A stretch of 64,000 nt of DNA, taken from assembly GCA_903891325.1 (NCBI GenBank), contig CAITEC010000102.1:1-64000 (forward strand). Reading direction: 5' to 3'. This document shows positions 35,640 through 43,371 of the stretch, piece after piece. Numbering within the stretch: position 1 is the stretch's first letter; every line of letters begins with the position of its first letter. The notes beneath the pieces were generated by a model. The model was not told where the DNA came from. It saw only the letters and a program-made list of their open reading frames with translations, and searched no databases. The position numbers were made by a program, and so were the translations under genes. The DNA is from an uncultured Opitutaceae bacterium. Lineage in GTDB: Bacteria > Verrucomicrobiota > Verrucomicrobiia > Opitutales > Opitutaceae.

Positions 35640-36166
35640 GGTTCCCTCCATTTTTCCAGTTGGGCCAGCACCATCTCCGGCGTCTGCTTTGCCGCGACCT
35701 GGCCGTCGTAGACGACCGCCGGGGCGATGGCGCAGGCGCCGATGCAGCGCGCGGTCAGCAGCGAGAGCTGGCTGTCCGGGGTCGTCTCACCGGACTTGAT
35801 CCCTGCCGCGGCCTCGGCGGCGGCCAGCACCTTGGCCGATCCCTTCACGTAGCAGGCCGTGCCCAGGCACACCACGCAGGTGTGCGCGCCCTGGGGCTTC
35901 AGGCAGAAAAAATGGTAGAAGGTCGCGACGCCGTACACGCGGCTTGGCGGCAGCTTCAGCCGGTGGGCGACGAAGAGCAGCAGGTCGTCCTCGAGGTAGC
36001 CGAAGAGCTCCTGGGCCTTGTGGAGCACCTCGATCAGCGCATCCTGCCGGGCCTGGAACTTCTTGATGTGGGCCTCAAGAATCTTGAATCGCTTGTCGCC
36101 GCTCGCATGGGCTGTCACGCGGGCCGGTGAACTCTCCTCCCCCGCACTGGTCAAACTGGGGATCAC
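35621..36166 (-). CDS. hoxE: Bidirectional hydrogenase subunit HoxE
   Basis: The 181-residue product is a NuoE-like [2Fe-2S] protein with the four ligands in VVCLGTACYVKGS and LTARCIGACAIAPAVVYDGQ. ALIEVLHKAQELFGYL and RVYGVATFYHFF are the classical N-terminal helices. It starts with GTG (VIPSLTSAG), and a second GTG 16 codons later is possible. Neither has a well-spaced Shine-Dalgarno. Presence of hoxE makes this the five-subunit form (HoxEFUYH) known from cyanobacteria and many other phyla. It is the first gene of the long leftward hox-hyp unit. Confidence 0.93.
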
Positions 36167-36239
36167 GGCGGCGCCATGATACTCCCATCCCCGGAGCGTT
36201 CTACGCGGATGTTGCCCATCGCTGGGCGTATTTTGGGAT

Positions 36240-36261
36240 CGCCGGGGTTTTAGCCCCGGCG
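36240..36261. terminator. Hairpin between hoxE and the pirin gene
   Basis: CGCCGGGG and CCCCGGCG form a perfect 8-bp stem around TTTTAG, roughly halfway between the 5' end of hoxE and the 3' end of the pirin gene. Pirin transcription comes from the right, so this would end it before the hox promoter. The T-tract is weak (CTCCCTTCC). Confidence 0.5.
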
Positions 36262-36273
36262 CTCCCTTCCCGC

Positions 36274-36966
36274 TCAGGCGAGGTCGAAGAGCAGCACCTG
36301 CGAGGGCTTCACTCCCGCCACCTCGAGCGCGGTGTCCGGGTCGATCACCGCCGCGTCTCCGCCGGAGAGGGTCTGGCCGTTCAATTTGACCTCGCCCTCG
36401 GCGACATGCAGCCAGCCGTGCCGTCCCTGGCCGAGCTTGCGCGAAACCGACTGGCCGGGCTCGAGGCGGGCCAGCCAGAGGTCCGCATCCTGGTGGATTG
36501 CAATGGAGCCGTCGCGCCCGGTCTTGCTCGTGAACAGGTTCCAGGCCCCGGCGGGCGCCTGGGCGAAGGACTTGTCCGCATACCGCGGCTTCACGCCGAT
36601 CTCATCGGGCTGGATCCAGATCTGGAGCAGATGCACGGCCTCGTCGGCGGAGGGATTGAACTCGCTGTGGCGGACCCCGGTGCCGGCCGCCATGTACTGC
36701 ACTTCGCCCGCGCGGACGACCCGCTGGTTGCCCATGGAGTCCTTGTGCTCGAGGGCGCCGCTCAGGATGTAGGTGATGATCTCCATGTCGCGATGGGGGT
36801 GCGTGCCGAATCCGCCGCCGGGGGCGACAACGTCGTCGTTGATGACGCGCAGGCTGCGGAAGCCCATCCACTTGGGATCGTAGTAGTCCGCGAAGCTGAA
36901 GGAGTGGTGGGTCTCGAGCCAGCCGTGGCTGGCGTGCCCCCGTTCATTGGATCGGCGAAGAATCAT
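36274..36966 (-). CDS. Pirin family protein
   Basis: From MILRRSNERGHASHGWLETH the product has 230 residues, the length of bacterial pirins such as YhhW. The N-terminal cupin holds the metal site in GTHPHRDMEIITYILSG (H-x-H with Glu) and GTGVRHSEFNP. The second cupin is shorter. Pirins bind iron and some oxidise quercetin; others act as cofactors in redox sensing. The 643-residue track frame is an upstream extension antisense to the ABC binding-protein gene. It is on the same strand as hoxE but separated from it by a hairpin. Confidence 0.92.
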   Translation of the reverse strand: MILRRSNERGHASHGWLETHHSFSFADYYDPKWMGFRSLRVINDDVVAPGGGFGTHPHRDMEIITYILSGALEHKDSMGNQRVVRAGEVQYMAAGTGVRHSEFNPSADEAVHLLQIWIQPDEIGVKPRYADKSFAQAPAGAWNLFTSKTGRDGSIAIHQDADLWLARLEPGQSVSRKLGQGRHGWLHVAEGEVKLNGQTLSGGDAAVIDPDTALEVAGVKPSQVLLFDLA

Positions 36967-37050
36967 GGTCGGGAATCTAGCCGGGGAGCCCGATTTGGCA
37001 AGGTGAGCGGACCACTTGCGCTTGGCGGCCAAAGCCTCCAGAACAGGCGA

Positions 37051-38355
37051 ATGTTTTCGCGCCCCCGGGAACCCCTGCTGTGGATGGCCGTGGCACTGCT
37101 GTCGGCGGCCGGGTTCTGGTGGGCCGGGCGCAGCCGCAATCCGGCTCCGCTTCCGGGGAAGACGATCGTGACCTGGTACCAGCTCATCACGCCGCTGCAG
37201 GATCTCCACCGCGAGGAGGCGGCGGCCTTCGAGAAGGCGCATCCGAACATCGAGGTCCGGATCGTCTGGGCGACGGGGACCGAGTACAATACGAAGCTCA
37301 AGACCCTCGCCGCCGCCCATCAGCTTCCCGACCTTTTCTTTGCGGGCGACGTGTGGCTGAGCTACCTGCGGCCGCTCATGAGGGATCTCACCCCGCTCGT
37401 GCGGCGCGACGCGGCGGCAATGGGGCTGGACGATTTCTACCCGGCCATCCGCGCCGCCATGCAGCTCGACGGGCGAACCTACATCATGCCCGACACGATG
37501 AACCTCTCGCTGCTCTACTACAACCGGCGGCTGTTTTCCGAGGCGGGACTTTCGGAGCCCACCGACGGGTGGACCTGGGATGACGTGGTCCGCGCCGGCC
37601 GGGTACTGACCCGGCCCGGAACACCCGGGCGACCCGGGGTCTGGGGATGCTCCCGGGTCGAGGGATGGTGGGGAGAGTGGCTGATCTACGTCCGGCAGGC
37701 GGGCGGGGCGGTCTTCACCGCGGACGGTCGGCGCTGCGCGCTCGATTCGCCGCAGGCGGTCGCCGGGCTCGGGTTCTACCTGGACAAGTCCGCCCGTTAC
37801 GGGATCAGCGCCCCGCCGGGCTTCGAGCCGGCCAACGGCTTTGTGAACCAGCGAACGGCGATGGTCGTCGGGGGGCATGTGAGTTTCTGGCTGAGCTACA
37901 GCGCGACGCCGGGGCTGGACTGGGACGTGCAGGTGCTTCCGTCGGGCCCCGCGGGCCGCCCCGGCGGGGAGCTTGCGATCGCCGGTTACAGCATCAGCGC
38001 GACCTGCCCGCACCCCGAGGCGGCCTGGGAGCTGGCAAAGTTCGTGACCCGGCCGGAGGCGATCGCGGCCATCGTGGCCCGAGGCGGCGTGTCCGTTCGC
38101 CGCTCGGTGGCGGAGGCGGCGATGCGCGACCTCCGCCGCGGCTCGGGGCCAGGAAACCTCGCCGCGGTCTACCGCCAGTTCGACTACGGCGAGCCGATTC
38201 CCCACAATCCCTATTTCCTCGAAATGATGTACAACCTTATCCAGCCCGAGGTGGACCGGATGCTCCTCGGCGAGCTCACGCCCGCTGAGACGGGCCGGCG
38301 CGCGGCGGCCGCGGTCAACGCCTTCATGGCCAATTTCGACCCGGAGGGATCATGA
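37051..38355 (+). CDS. Sugar ABC transporter substrate-binding protein
   Basis: Starting at MFSRPREPLLWMAVALLSAA gives 434 residues with an N-terminal signal or anchor helix and no lipobox Cys. The family 1 binding-protein fold shows KTIVTWYQLITPLQDLHREE, FEKAHPNIEVRIVWATGTEY, DLFFAGDVWLSYLRPL, YIMPDTMNLSLLYYNRRLF and AGYSISATCPHPEAAWELAK. It captures an oligosaccharide for the two permeases that follow. The upstream part of the track frame is not coding. The stop overlaps the first permease start (ATGA). No ATPase gene is nearby, so a shared MsmK/UgpC-type ATPase elsewhere is implied. Confidence 0.92.
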   Translation: MFSRPREPLLWMAVALLSAAGFWWAGRSRNPAPLPGKTIVTWYQLITPLQDLHREEAAAFEKAHPNIEVRIVWATGTEYNTKLKTLAAAHQLPDLFFAGDVWLSYLRPLMRDLTPLVRRDAAAMGLDDFYPAIRAAMQLDGRTYIMPDTMNLSLLYYNRRLFSEAGLSEPTDGWTWDDVVRAGRVLTRPGTPGRPGVWGCSRVEGWWGEWLIYVRQAGGAVFTADGRRCALDSPQAVAGLGFYLDKSARYGISAPPGFEPANGFVNQRTAMVVGGHVSFWLSYSATPGLDWDVQVLPSGPAGRPGGELAIAGYSISATCPHPEAAWELAKFVTRPEAIAAIVARGGVSVRRSVAEAAMRDLRRGSGPGNLAAVYRQFDYGEPIPHNPYFLEMMYNLIQPEVDRMLLGELTPAETGRRAAAAVNAFMANFDPEGS

Positions 38356-39248
38356 GCGCCCGCGGTCCGCGATCCACCTGGTTCTGGTTCCTGGCGGGCC
38401 CCGCGCTGCTCGGCTTCGCGTGCTTCAACCTGGCCCCGATGGCCTATTCGCTCTGGCTGAGCCTCTGCCGCTACGAGGTGGTGTCGCCGCCCCGTTTCAT
38501 CGGGTTTGGAAATTACGCCTACCTCTTTGTCCACGACCCATCGTTCTGGCCCTCGGTCCGCGTGACGCTCGCCTTCACGCTCACGCAGCTTCCCCTCTCG
38601 ATCGTCGCCTCGCTTGGGTTCGCCCTGGCGCTCAACCAGCCAATCCGCGGACGGGGATTCCTCCGCTCGCTCTTTTTCCTCCCCTCGATCCTGCCGCAGG
38701 CGGTCTTCGCGGTCGTCTTCGTTTACCTCTTCCAGGCCGACGGCGGGGTGCTTAATGGGATCCTGGGCTGCCTCGGGATCAGGGGCCAGGCATGGACGAC
38801 GAATCCGGCATGGGCGCTCCCGGTCCTGGTCACGGCCAGCATGTGGGGATTCGGCTACCCCCTGGTCGTATTCCTCGGGGGACTGCAGAACGTTCCCCGG
38901 GAGCTTTACGAGGCGGCGCACATGGACGGCGCAGGCCCCTGGGAGCGCTTCCGGCATGTCACGCTTCCGCTGATCTCGCCGGTGATCTTCTTCAACCTGG
39001 TCATGGGCACGATCGGGGCGCTGAAGGTCTTCGACCTTGCCTACGTCTTCAGCGTGACCCAGGGCAAGCCGCCGGGCGGCCCCGCCCGCGCCACGCTTTT
39101 CTACGGGCTGAACCTCTACGAGCAGGCCTTCGGCTACTTCCACATGGGCCTGGCCAGCGCGATGGCCTGGCTTCTCTTCGCCGTGGTGCTGGTGATAACG
39201 GCGGTCAATTTCCGGCTCGGCCGCCGGTGGGTGCACTACGGGGACTGA
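38352..39248 (+). CDS. Sugar ABC transporter permease (MalF-like)
   Basis: The 298-residue membrane protein has six helices and the EAA loop for ATPase contact in VPRELYEAAHMDGAGPWERF-RHVTLPLI. LGFACFNLAPMAYSLWLSLC is the first helix. It partners the downstream permease, and the overlap with the binding-protein gene shows tight coupling. The sugar is not deducible. Confidence 0.93.
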   Translation: MSARGPRSTWFWFLAGPALLGFACFNLAPMAYSLWLSLCRYEVVSPPRFIGFGNYAYLFVHDPSFWPSVRVTLAFTLTQLPLSIVASLGFALALNQPIRGRGFLRSLFFLPSILPQAVFAVVFVYLFQADGGVLNGILGCLGIRGQAWTTNPAWALPVLVTASMWGFGYPLVVFLGGLQNVPRELYEAAHMDGAGPWERFRHVTLPLISPVIFFNLVMGTIGALKVFDLAYVFSVTQGKPPGGPARATLFYGLNLYEQAFGYFHMGLASAMAWLLFAVVLVITAVNFRLGRRWVHYGD

Positions 39249-39249
39249 C

Positions 39250-40110
39250 ATGGACCGCCGCCATCCCCTCGCCACCGTCTGCCTCTACGCCGCGCTCGGG
39301 CTTGGCGCCCTGTTCATGGTCGTGCCCCTGGCGTGGATGGTCCTCACCAGCCTGAAGACCTTCCCCGAGGTCATCCATTCGCCCCCCGTCTGGTTTCCCT
39401 CCGCACCGCAGTGGGGAAACTACCGCACGGTGATGGCCGGCTTCGCCTTCTATCGCCTTTTCCTCAACTCGCTCTTCGTGGCCGCGATGGTGATTGCCGG
39501 GACGATCCTCACCTGCTGCCCGGCGGCGTACGCCTTTGCGTTCCACGAGGTGCGGCACCGGGAAATCCTCTTCGGAATCCTTCTCACCAGCCTGATGCTT
39601 CCGGCCCAGGTGACGATCATCCCGCTGTTCCGGGTCTTCTCGGCGATCCACTGGGTCAACACCTACCTACCGCTCGTCGTCCCGGCGTGGCTCGGCGGCA
39701 ACGTGTTCGGGATATTCCTCCTGCGGCAGTCGTTCCGTGCGATTCCGCGCAGCCTGATCGACGCCGCCCGGATCGACGGGGCCACCGAGTGGACCATCCT
39801 CTGGCGGCTGGTCGTGCCGGTCAGCATGCCCGCGGTGCTGACCGTCTGCGTGTTCACCTTCATCTGGAGCTGGAACGACCTCTTCAACCCGCTGATCTAC
39901 CTCCAGGACGAAAGCATGGCGACCCTGCCCGTCGGCCTTCTCTACTTCATCAACCGATCCCAGCAGATCGCCAGCGCCAGCGCCGACCAGGTGCCCTGGC
40001 AGCTCGTGATGACCCTGGCCACCGTGATGGTCCTTCCCCTGATCGCGCTCTTCGCCTTCGTCCAGCGCCGGCTGGTGGAGAGCGTGGCGTCGAGCGGCGT
40101 GAAGGGTTGA
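39250..40110 (+). CDS. Sugar ABC transporter permease (MalG-like)
   Basis: The 286-residue protein begins MDRRHPLATVCLYAALGLGA and carries the EAA motif in PRSLIDAARIDGATEWTILW-RLVVPVSMP. WSWNDLFNPLIYLQDES is the usual MalG-type periplasmic segment. The gene starts 1 base after the stop of the preceding permease. The cassette ends here. Confidence 0.93.
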   Translation: MDRRHPLATVCLYAALGLGALFMVVPLAWMVLTSLKTFPEVIHSPPVWFPSAPQWGNYRTVMAGFAFYRLFLNSLFVAAMVIAGTILTCCPAAYAFAFHEVRHREILFGILLTSLMLPAQVTIIPLFRVFSAIHWVNTYLPLVVPAWLGGNVFGIFLLRQSFRAIPRSLIDAARIDGATEWTILWRLVVPVSMPAVLTVCVFTFIWSWNDLFNPLIYLQDESMATLPVGLLYFINRSQQIASASADQVPWQLVMTLATVMVLPLIALFAFVQRRLVESVASSGVKG

Positions 40111-40114
40111 CCGC

Positions 40115-41134
40115 TCAGCCTTCCGTCTTCCGGCCGATCGCGTGCTCTTCCTGGAGGCGCGATCCCTCGCCGTCCGGCAGCCCGTCGCGGAAGGTGTGGA
40201 ACCAGCGGTCGAAGGGCAGCACCGGGGCGCCGTAGTTGCACTCGAAGTAGCGGTGGTGCAGGTAGTGGAAGTAGGAGCCGGTCGGCAGCTTCTCCTTCAG
40301 GATCGGCCCCTCGAAGCCGTGGTGGACGGAAGCCGGGGCGAGGGCGGCGTGCTGCAGGTTGAAAAGGAAGATGAAGGGATGGGAGGGGACGACCCAGTGG
40401 ATCAGCGACACGCTGAAATAAAGGACGATCTCCACCGGATGCATCGCCATCCCCGACCACGGGTTCGGGTTCACGTTCTTGTGGTGCAGGTAGTGCACGT
40501 GCTTGTAGAGGGGCTTCCAGTGGATCAGCCGGTGCACCCAGTAGAAATGGAATTCCCGCCAGAAGACCACCAGCGGGATCCACGCGATGAACAGGACCGG
40601 GTGCTCCCGCCAGCCAAGGTAGGGTATCTTGTGGTTTGCGTAGAGCCAGAGGGTGACCGCCTCGTAGGCCGTCCAGATGAGCCCCCCGGCTCCGCAGGTC
40701 CAGATAATGTTGTCGTAGACCTGGTTGCCAAACAGGAACATCTTGCGGTTGGTGGCCGGCCAGTGGGAATCGTACTTCGTCCTGATGCCCTCCGCCTTGA
40801 GGACGTACAGATAGAGATGGTAGCCGCCGTAGACCAACCACATGAGGCCCAGGTTGCGCAGGTAGATCCAGCCGACCCAGCCCCACTGGAAGTGGACGCA
40901 GCGGCTGATCGCCGGCTGGGTGAACAGCCACGAGAGCGCCGAGATGGAGAAAAGCCCGAGGTTGGCCGGCCACATGAAGCCCGGCCAGCTGAGCAGCCAC
41001 TTCAGCAGCTTGAGGGGCTGGGGCGGCCAGACAAAGACCGGGGCGTACCTGATCGGGTAGGGCGGACGCCATTCGCCGCGGGCGTCCCGCTGGCCGGGCT
41101 GGGGGGATTGGGATGCACTCGCGTCGCTTGCCAT
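40115..41134 (-). CDS. Sterol desaturase/fatty acid hydroxylase family protein
   Basis: From MASDASASQSPQPGQRDARG the product has 339 residues. Four to five transmembrane segments surround the di-iron histidine clusters: REFHFYWVHRLIHW, KHVHYLHHKNVNPNP, SVHHGFEGP and YFHYLHHRYFECNYG. Family members hydroxylate or desaturate sterols, carotenoids or fatty acids using O2. The need for O2 agrees with an organism that also has O2-tolerant hydrogenase. It is convergent with the permease operon (4-base gap). Confidence 0.85.
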   Translation of the reverse strand: MASDASASQSPQPGQRDARGEWRPPYPIRYAPVFVWPPQPLKLLKWLLSWPGFMWPANLGLFSISALSWLFTQPAISRCVHFQWGWVGWIYLRNLGLMWLVYGGYHLYLYVLKAEGIRTKYDSHWPATNRKMFLFGNQVYDNIIWTCGAGGLIWTAYEAVTLWLYANHKIPYLGWREHPVLFIAWIPLVVFWREFHFYWVHRLIHWKPLYKHVHYLHHKNVNPNPWSGMAMHPVEIVLYFSVSLIHWVVPSHPFIFLFNLQHAALAPASVHHGFEGPILKEKLPTGSYFHYLHHRYFECNYGAPVLPFDRWFHTFRDGLPDGEGSRLQEEHAIGRKTEG

Positions 41135-41201
41135 GGGTATTCCCGTGTACTTTGCGCCCCGTGCCGTGTCACGACCAAACAATCGGGGAGGGGCTCCCCG
41201 G

Positions 41202-42218
41202 CTACCAGCGGTGCGGCGACAGCCCGAAGTCCGCCTCGTAGTAAGGCGAGGTGAAGGACTGCGGCGGCACGATCGCATCGATCGCCGCGAAGTCCTCGGA
41301 CCCGAGCTTGACGTTGAGGGCGCCGAGATTGTCCTCGAGCTGTTCGAAAGTTCGCGGGCCGATGATCGCGCTCGTGATCCCCGGCTGGTTCATCACCCAG
41401 GAGAGCGCGTACTGGGAGAGCGGCACGCCCTTTGCCGCGGCCAGCGGGAGAAGCTTTTCCACGACGGGAAGCGCCGCGTCGGTGGAGCTTTTCCGATAGA
41501 GGGGGATCGGCGAATTTTCCCGGCCGAAAAGACGGGTGCCCTCGGCGAAGGGTTTCCCCATCCGGTACTTGCCGGTCAGCATGCCGCTGGCCAGGGGGCT
41601 CCACGGTATCACGGCAATGCCGAAGGTCCGGGCCATGGGGATCAGTTCCCGCTCAATCCTCCGGTCGAGGAGGTTGTAGGGGGGCTGCTCCGAGACGAAG
41701 CGGTTCAAGCCGAGCTCCTTCGAGCACCAGAGCGATTCGACGACCTGCCAGGCCGCGAAGGTCGAGGTCCCGATGTGGCGCACCTTTCCCGAGCGGACCA
41801 GGTCGTCGAGCGCCCGCAGGGTCTCGTCAATCGCGACCTCGGGCTGCGGGCGGTGGATCTGGTAGAGGTCGATGTGGTCGGTCCCGAGCCGGCGCAGGCT
41901 CGCCTCGCATCCGGCGATGATGTGGCGGCGGGAGTTGCCCGCGGCATTCGGATCGGTGTCGTTCATCCGGTTGTGCACCTTCGTGCAAAGGACGACCGAC
42001 TCCCGGCGGCCGTTTCGCTTCAGGGCCTCGCCCACGAATTCCTCGCTCTTTCCCCGCGAGTACATGTCCGCCGTGTCCAGGACGTTGATTCCCGCATCGA
42101 GGGCCCGGTCGATCATCCGGCAGGTCTCGTCCTGCCCCGTGGCGTGACCGAACATCATGCAGCCCAGGGTGAGGGGAGAGACCTTGATGCCGGTGCGGCC
42201 GAAGTTGACAGTTTTCAT
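41202..42218 (-). CDS. Aldo/keto reductase
   Basis: From MKTVNFGRTGIKVSPLTLGC the product has 338 residues. The catalytic tetrad fits the pattern: Asp and Tyr in NVLDTADMYSRGKSEEFVGE, Lys in VVLCTKVHN and His in DLYQIHRPQPEVAIDETLRA. The C-terminal IIGPRTFEQLEDNLGAL binds NADP(H). The closest general type is the YajO/YghZ branch of AKRs. The physiological substrate is unknown. The track frame starts 117 codons further upstream in sequence that looks non-coding. Confidence 0.92.
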   Translation of the reverse strand: MKTVNFGRTGIKVSPLTLGCMMFGHATGQDETCRMIDRALDAGINVLDTADMYSRGKSEEFVGEALKRNGRRESVVLCTKVHNRMNDTDPNAAGNSRRHIIAGCEASLRRLGTDHIDLYQIHRPQPEVAIDETLRALDDLVRSGKVRHIGTSTFAAWQVVESLWCSKELGLNRFVSEQPPYNLLDRRIERELIPMARTFGIAVIPWSPLASGMLTGKYRMGKPFAEGTRLFGRENSPIPLYRKSSTDAALPVVEKLLPLAAAKGVPLSQYALSWVMNQPGITSAIIGPRTFEQLEDNLGALNVKLGSEDFAAIDAIVPPQSFTSPYYEADFGLSPHRW

Positions 42219-42297
42219 GGTGGTGGTGCCCAGGTCAAAGAGTACACGGGAATTTGGATTTGACCAGCAACCAACGGGTTGCCAAAAATCTCGCCCG

Positions 42298-42402
42298 ATG
42301 AACCCCCGGCTTGCCGTCATCGCCGTGACTCTGGCCGCGGCGCCGGCAGGGGTCTGCGCAGCGAGCGCCGCCGGGTCGTCGTCCGACCGGGGGATGAGAT
42401 GA
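42298..42402 (+). CDS. Tiny signal-peptide-like ORF
   Basis: MNPRLAVIAVTLAAAPAGVC is the start of a 34-residue frame with basic, hydrophobic and Ala-rich sections, like a stand-alone signal peptide. Its TGA overlaps the ATG of the next gene (ATGA). It could be a coupled leader peptide or the leftover leader of an exported protein whose rest was lost. Too short for certainty. Confidence 0.3.
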   Translation: MNPRLAVIAVTLAAAPAGVCAASAAGSSSDRGMR

Positions 42403-43328
42403 GCGGGTTTCTCCACGCCCATTCGGACGCCTTCGCCCAGGCCACGGCGGTCCTGCGCCGCGGACGGCCCCTCGACCGGGCGCGGCTGCTTTTCCACTTC
42501 GAGTCCGGCCCGGCCGAGCTGGTCGTGTCGGCGCTCGAGGCATTCCAGAACCGGGATGGCGGGTTCCATGGGCTGGAGCCCGATGTTGGCATCCCGGCTT
42601 CAAGCGTCCTTTGCACGTGCCGGGCGCTTCACACCCTTCACGCAGTCGGCGCCGGGGCGAAGGACGCGATAGTGCAGCGGGCGCTCACCTACCTGCTCGC
42701 CTCCCATGATCCGTCCCTTGAGGCGTGGCCGATTATCCCGCCCCACGACAATTCCGCGCCCCACGCGCCCTGGTGGACTTATTCGGGGAAATTTGCGGAC
42801 AACTTTGGCCGCTATCAGGACAACCCGCGTCCGGACGTCCTCGCCTGCCTCTATTTGTTCGCGCACGCCAGGACCGACAGCCTCAGGCGGCACGCCACGG
42901 ACGCCGTCCTCAAGCGCCTGCGCACCGGGTCGCCGGACGTCGAGATGCACGGGCTTCTGTGTTTCCTCCGGCTGCATGAGGCCCCGGGGATACCCGAGGA
43001 GCTCGAGCGGGAGCTCGACCGCATCCTGCCCGGGTGGATTGAGAAGCACGTGCAGCGCGACCCGGCGAAATGGACCGGCTACGGCCTGCGGCCGCTGGAC
43101 ATCGCGCCGACGACCGCCTCGGTTTTCTGCGAACAGCTCGGCCCGTCCCTCGACGAGAACCTGGACTTCCTGGTCAACAGCCGGGATGAGGACGGCGGCT
43201 GGCAGCCCACGTGGAACTGGGGCGGCACATTTCCAGAAGCCTGGCCGGTCGCCAAGCGGGACTGGGAGGCCGAGCTGACCCTTCAGGCGCTTCTCAGCCT
43301 CCAGAGCCACGGGCGGATCGCGCGCTAG
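42399..43328 (+). CDS. Terpenoid-cyclase-fold-like protein, unknown
   Basis: The 309-residue protein begins MSGFLHAHSDAFAQATAVLR and is all-helical. Two stretches resemble QW/prenyltransferase repeats: ALEAFQNRDGGFHGLEPDVG and NSRDEDGGWQPTWNWGGTFP. SVLCTCRALHTLHAVGAGAK and TLQALLSLQSHGRI supply further helices. Proteins with this alpha/alpha toroid fold occur as orphan members in many bacteria. No catalytic Asp motif (DxDD) is seen. Function unknown. Confidence 0.65.
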   Translation: MSGFLHAHSDAFAQATAVLRRGRPLDRARLLFHFESGPAELVVSALEAFQNRDGGFHGLEPDVGIPASSVLCTCRALHTLHAVGAGAKDAIVQRALTYLLASHDPSLEAWPIIPPHDNSAPHAPWWTYSGKFADNFGRYQDNPRPDVLACLYLFAHARTDSLRRHATDAVLKRLRTGSPDVEMHGLLCFLRLHEAPGIPEELERELDRILPGWIEKHVQRDPAKWTGYGLRPLDIAPTTASVFCEQLGPSLDENLDFLVNSRDEDGGWQPTWNWGGTFPEAWPVAKRDWEAELTLQALLSLQSHGRIAR

Positions 43329-43371
43329 GCGCGTTCAGAAGCCACATAGTAAATAGGTGAATTTCCGAAGA

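Noticed and set aside
36967-38205. 5' extension of the pirin frame to 643 residues
   Set aside because: The extension is antisense to the ABC binding-protein gene. Pirins of this class have about 230 residues.
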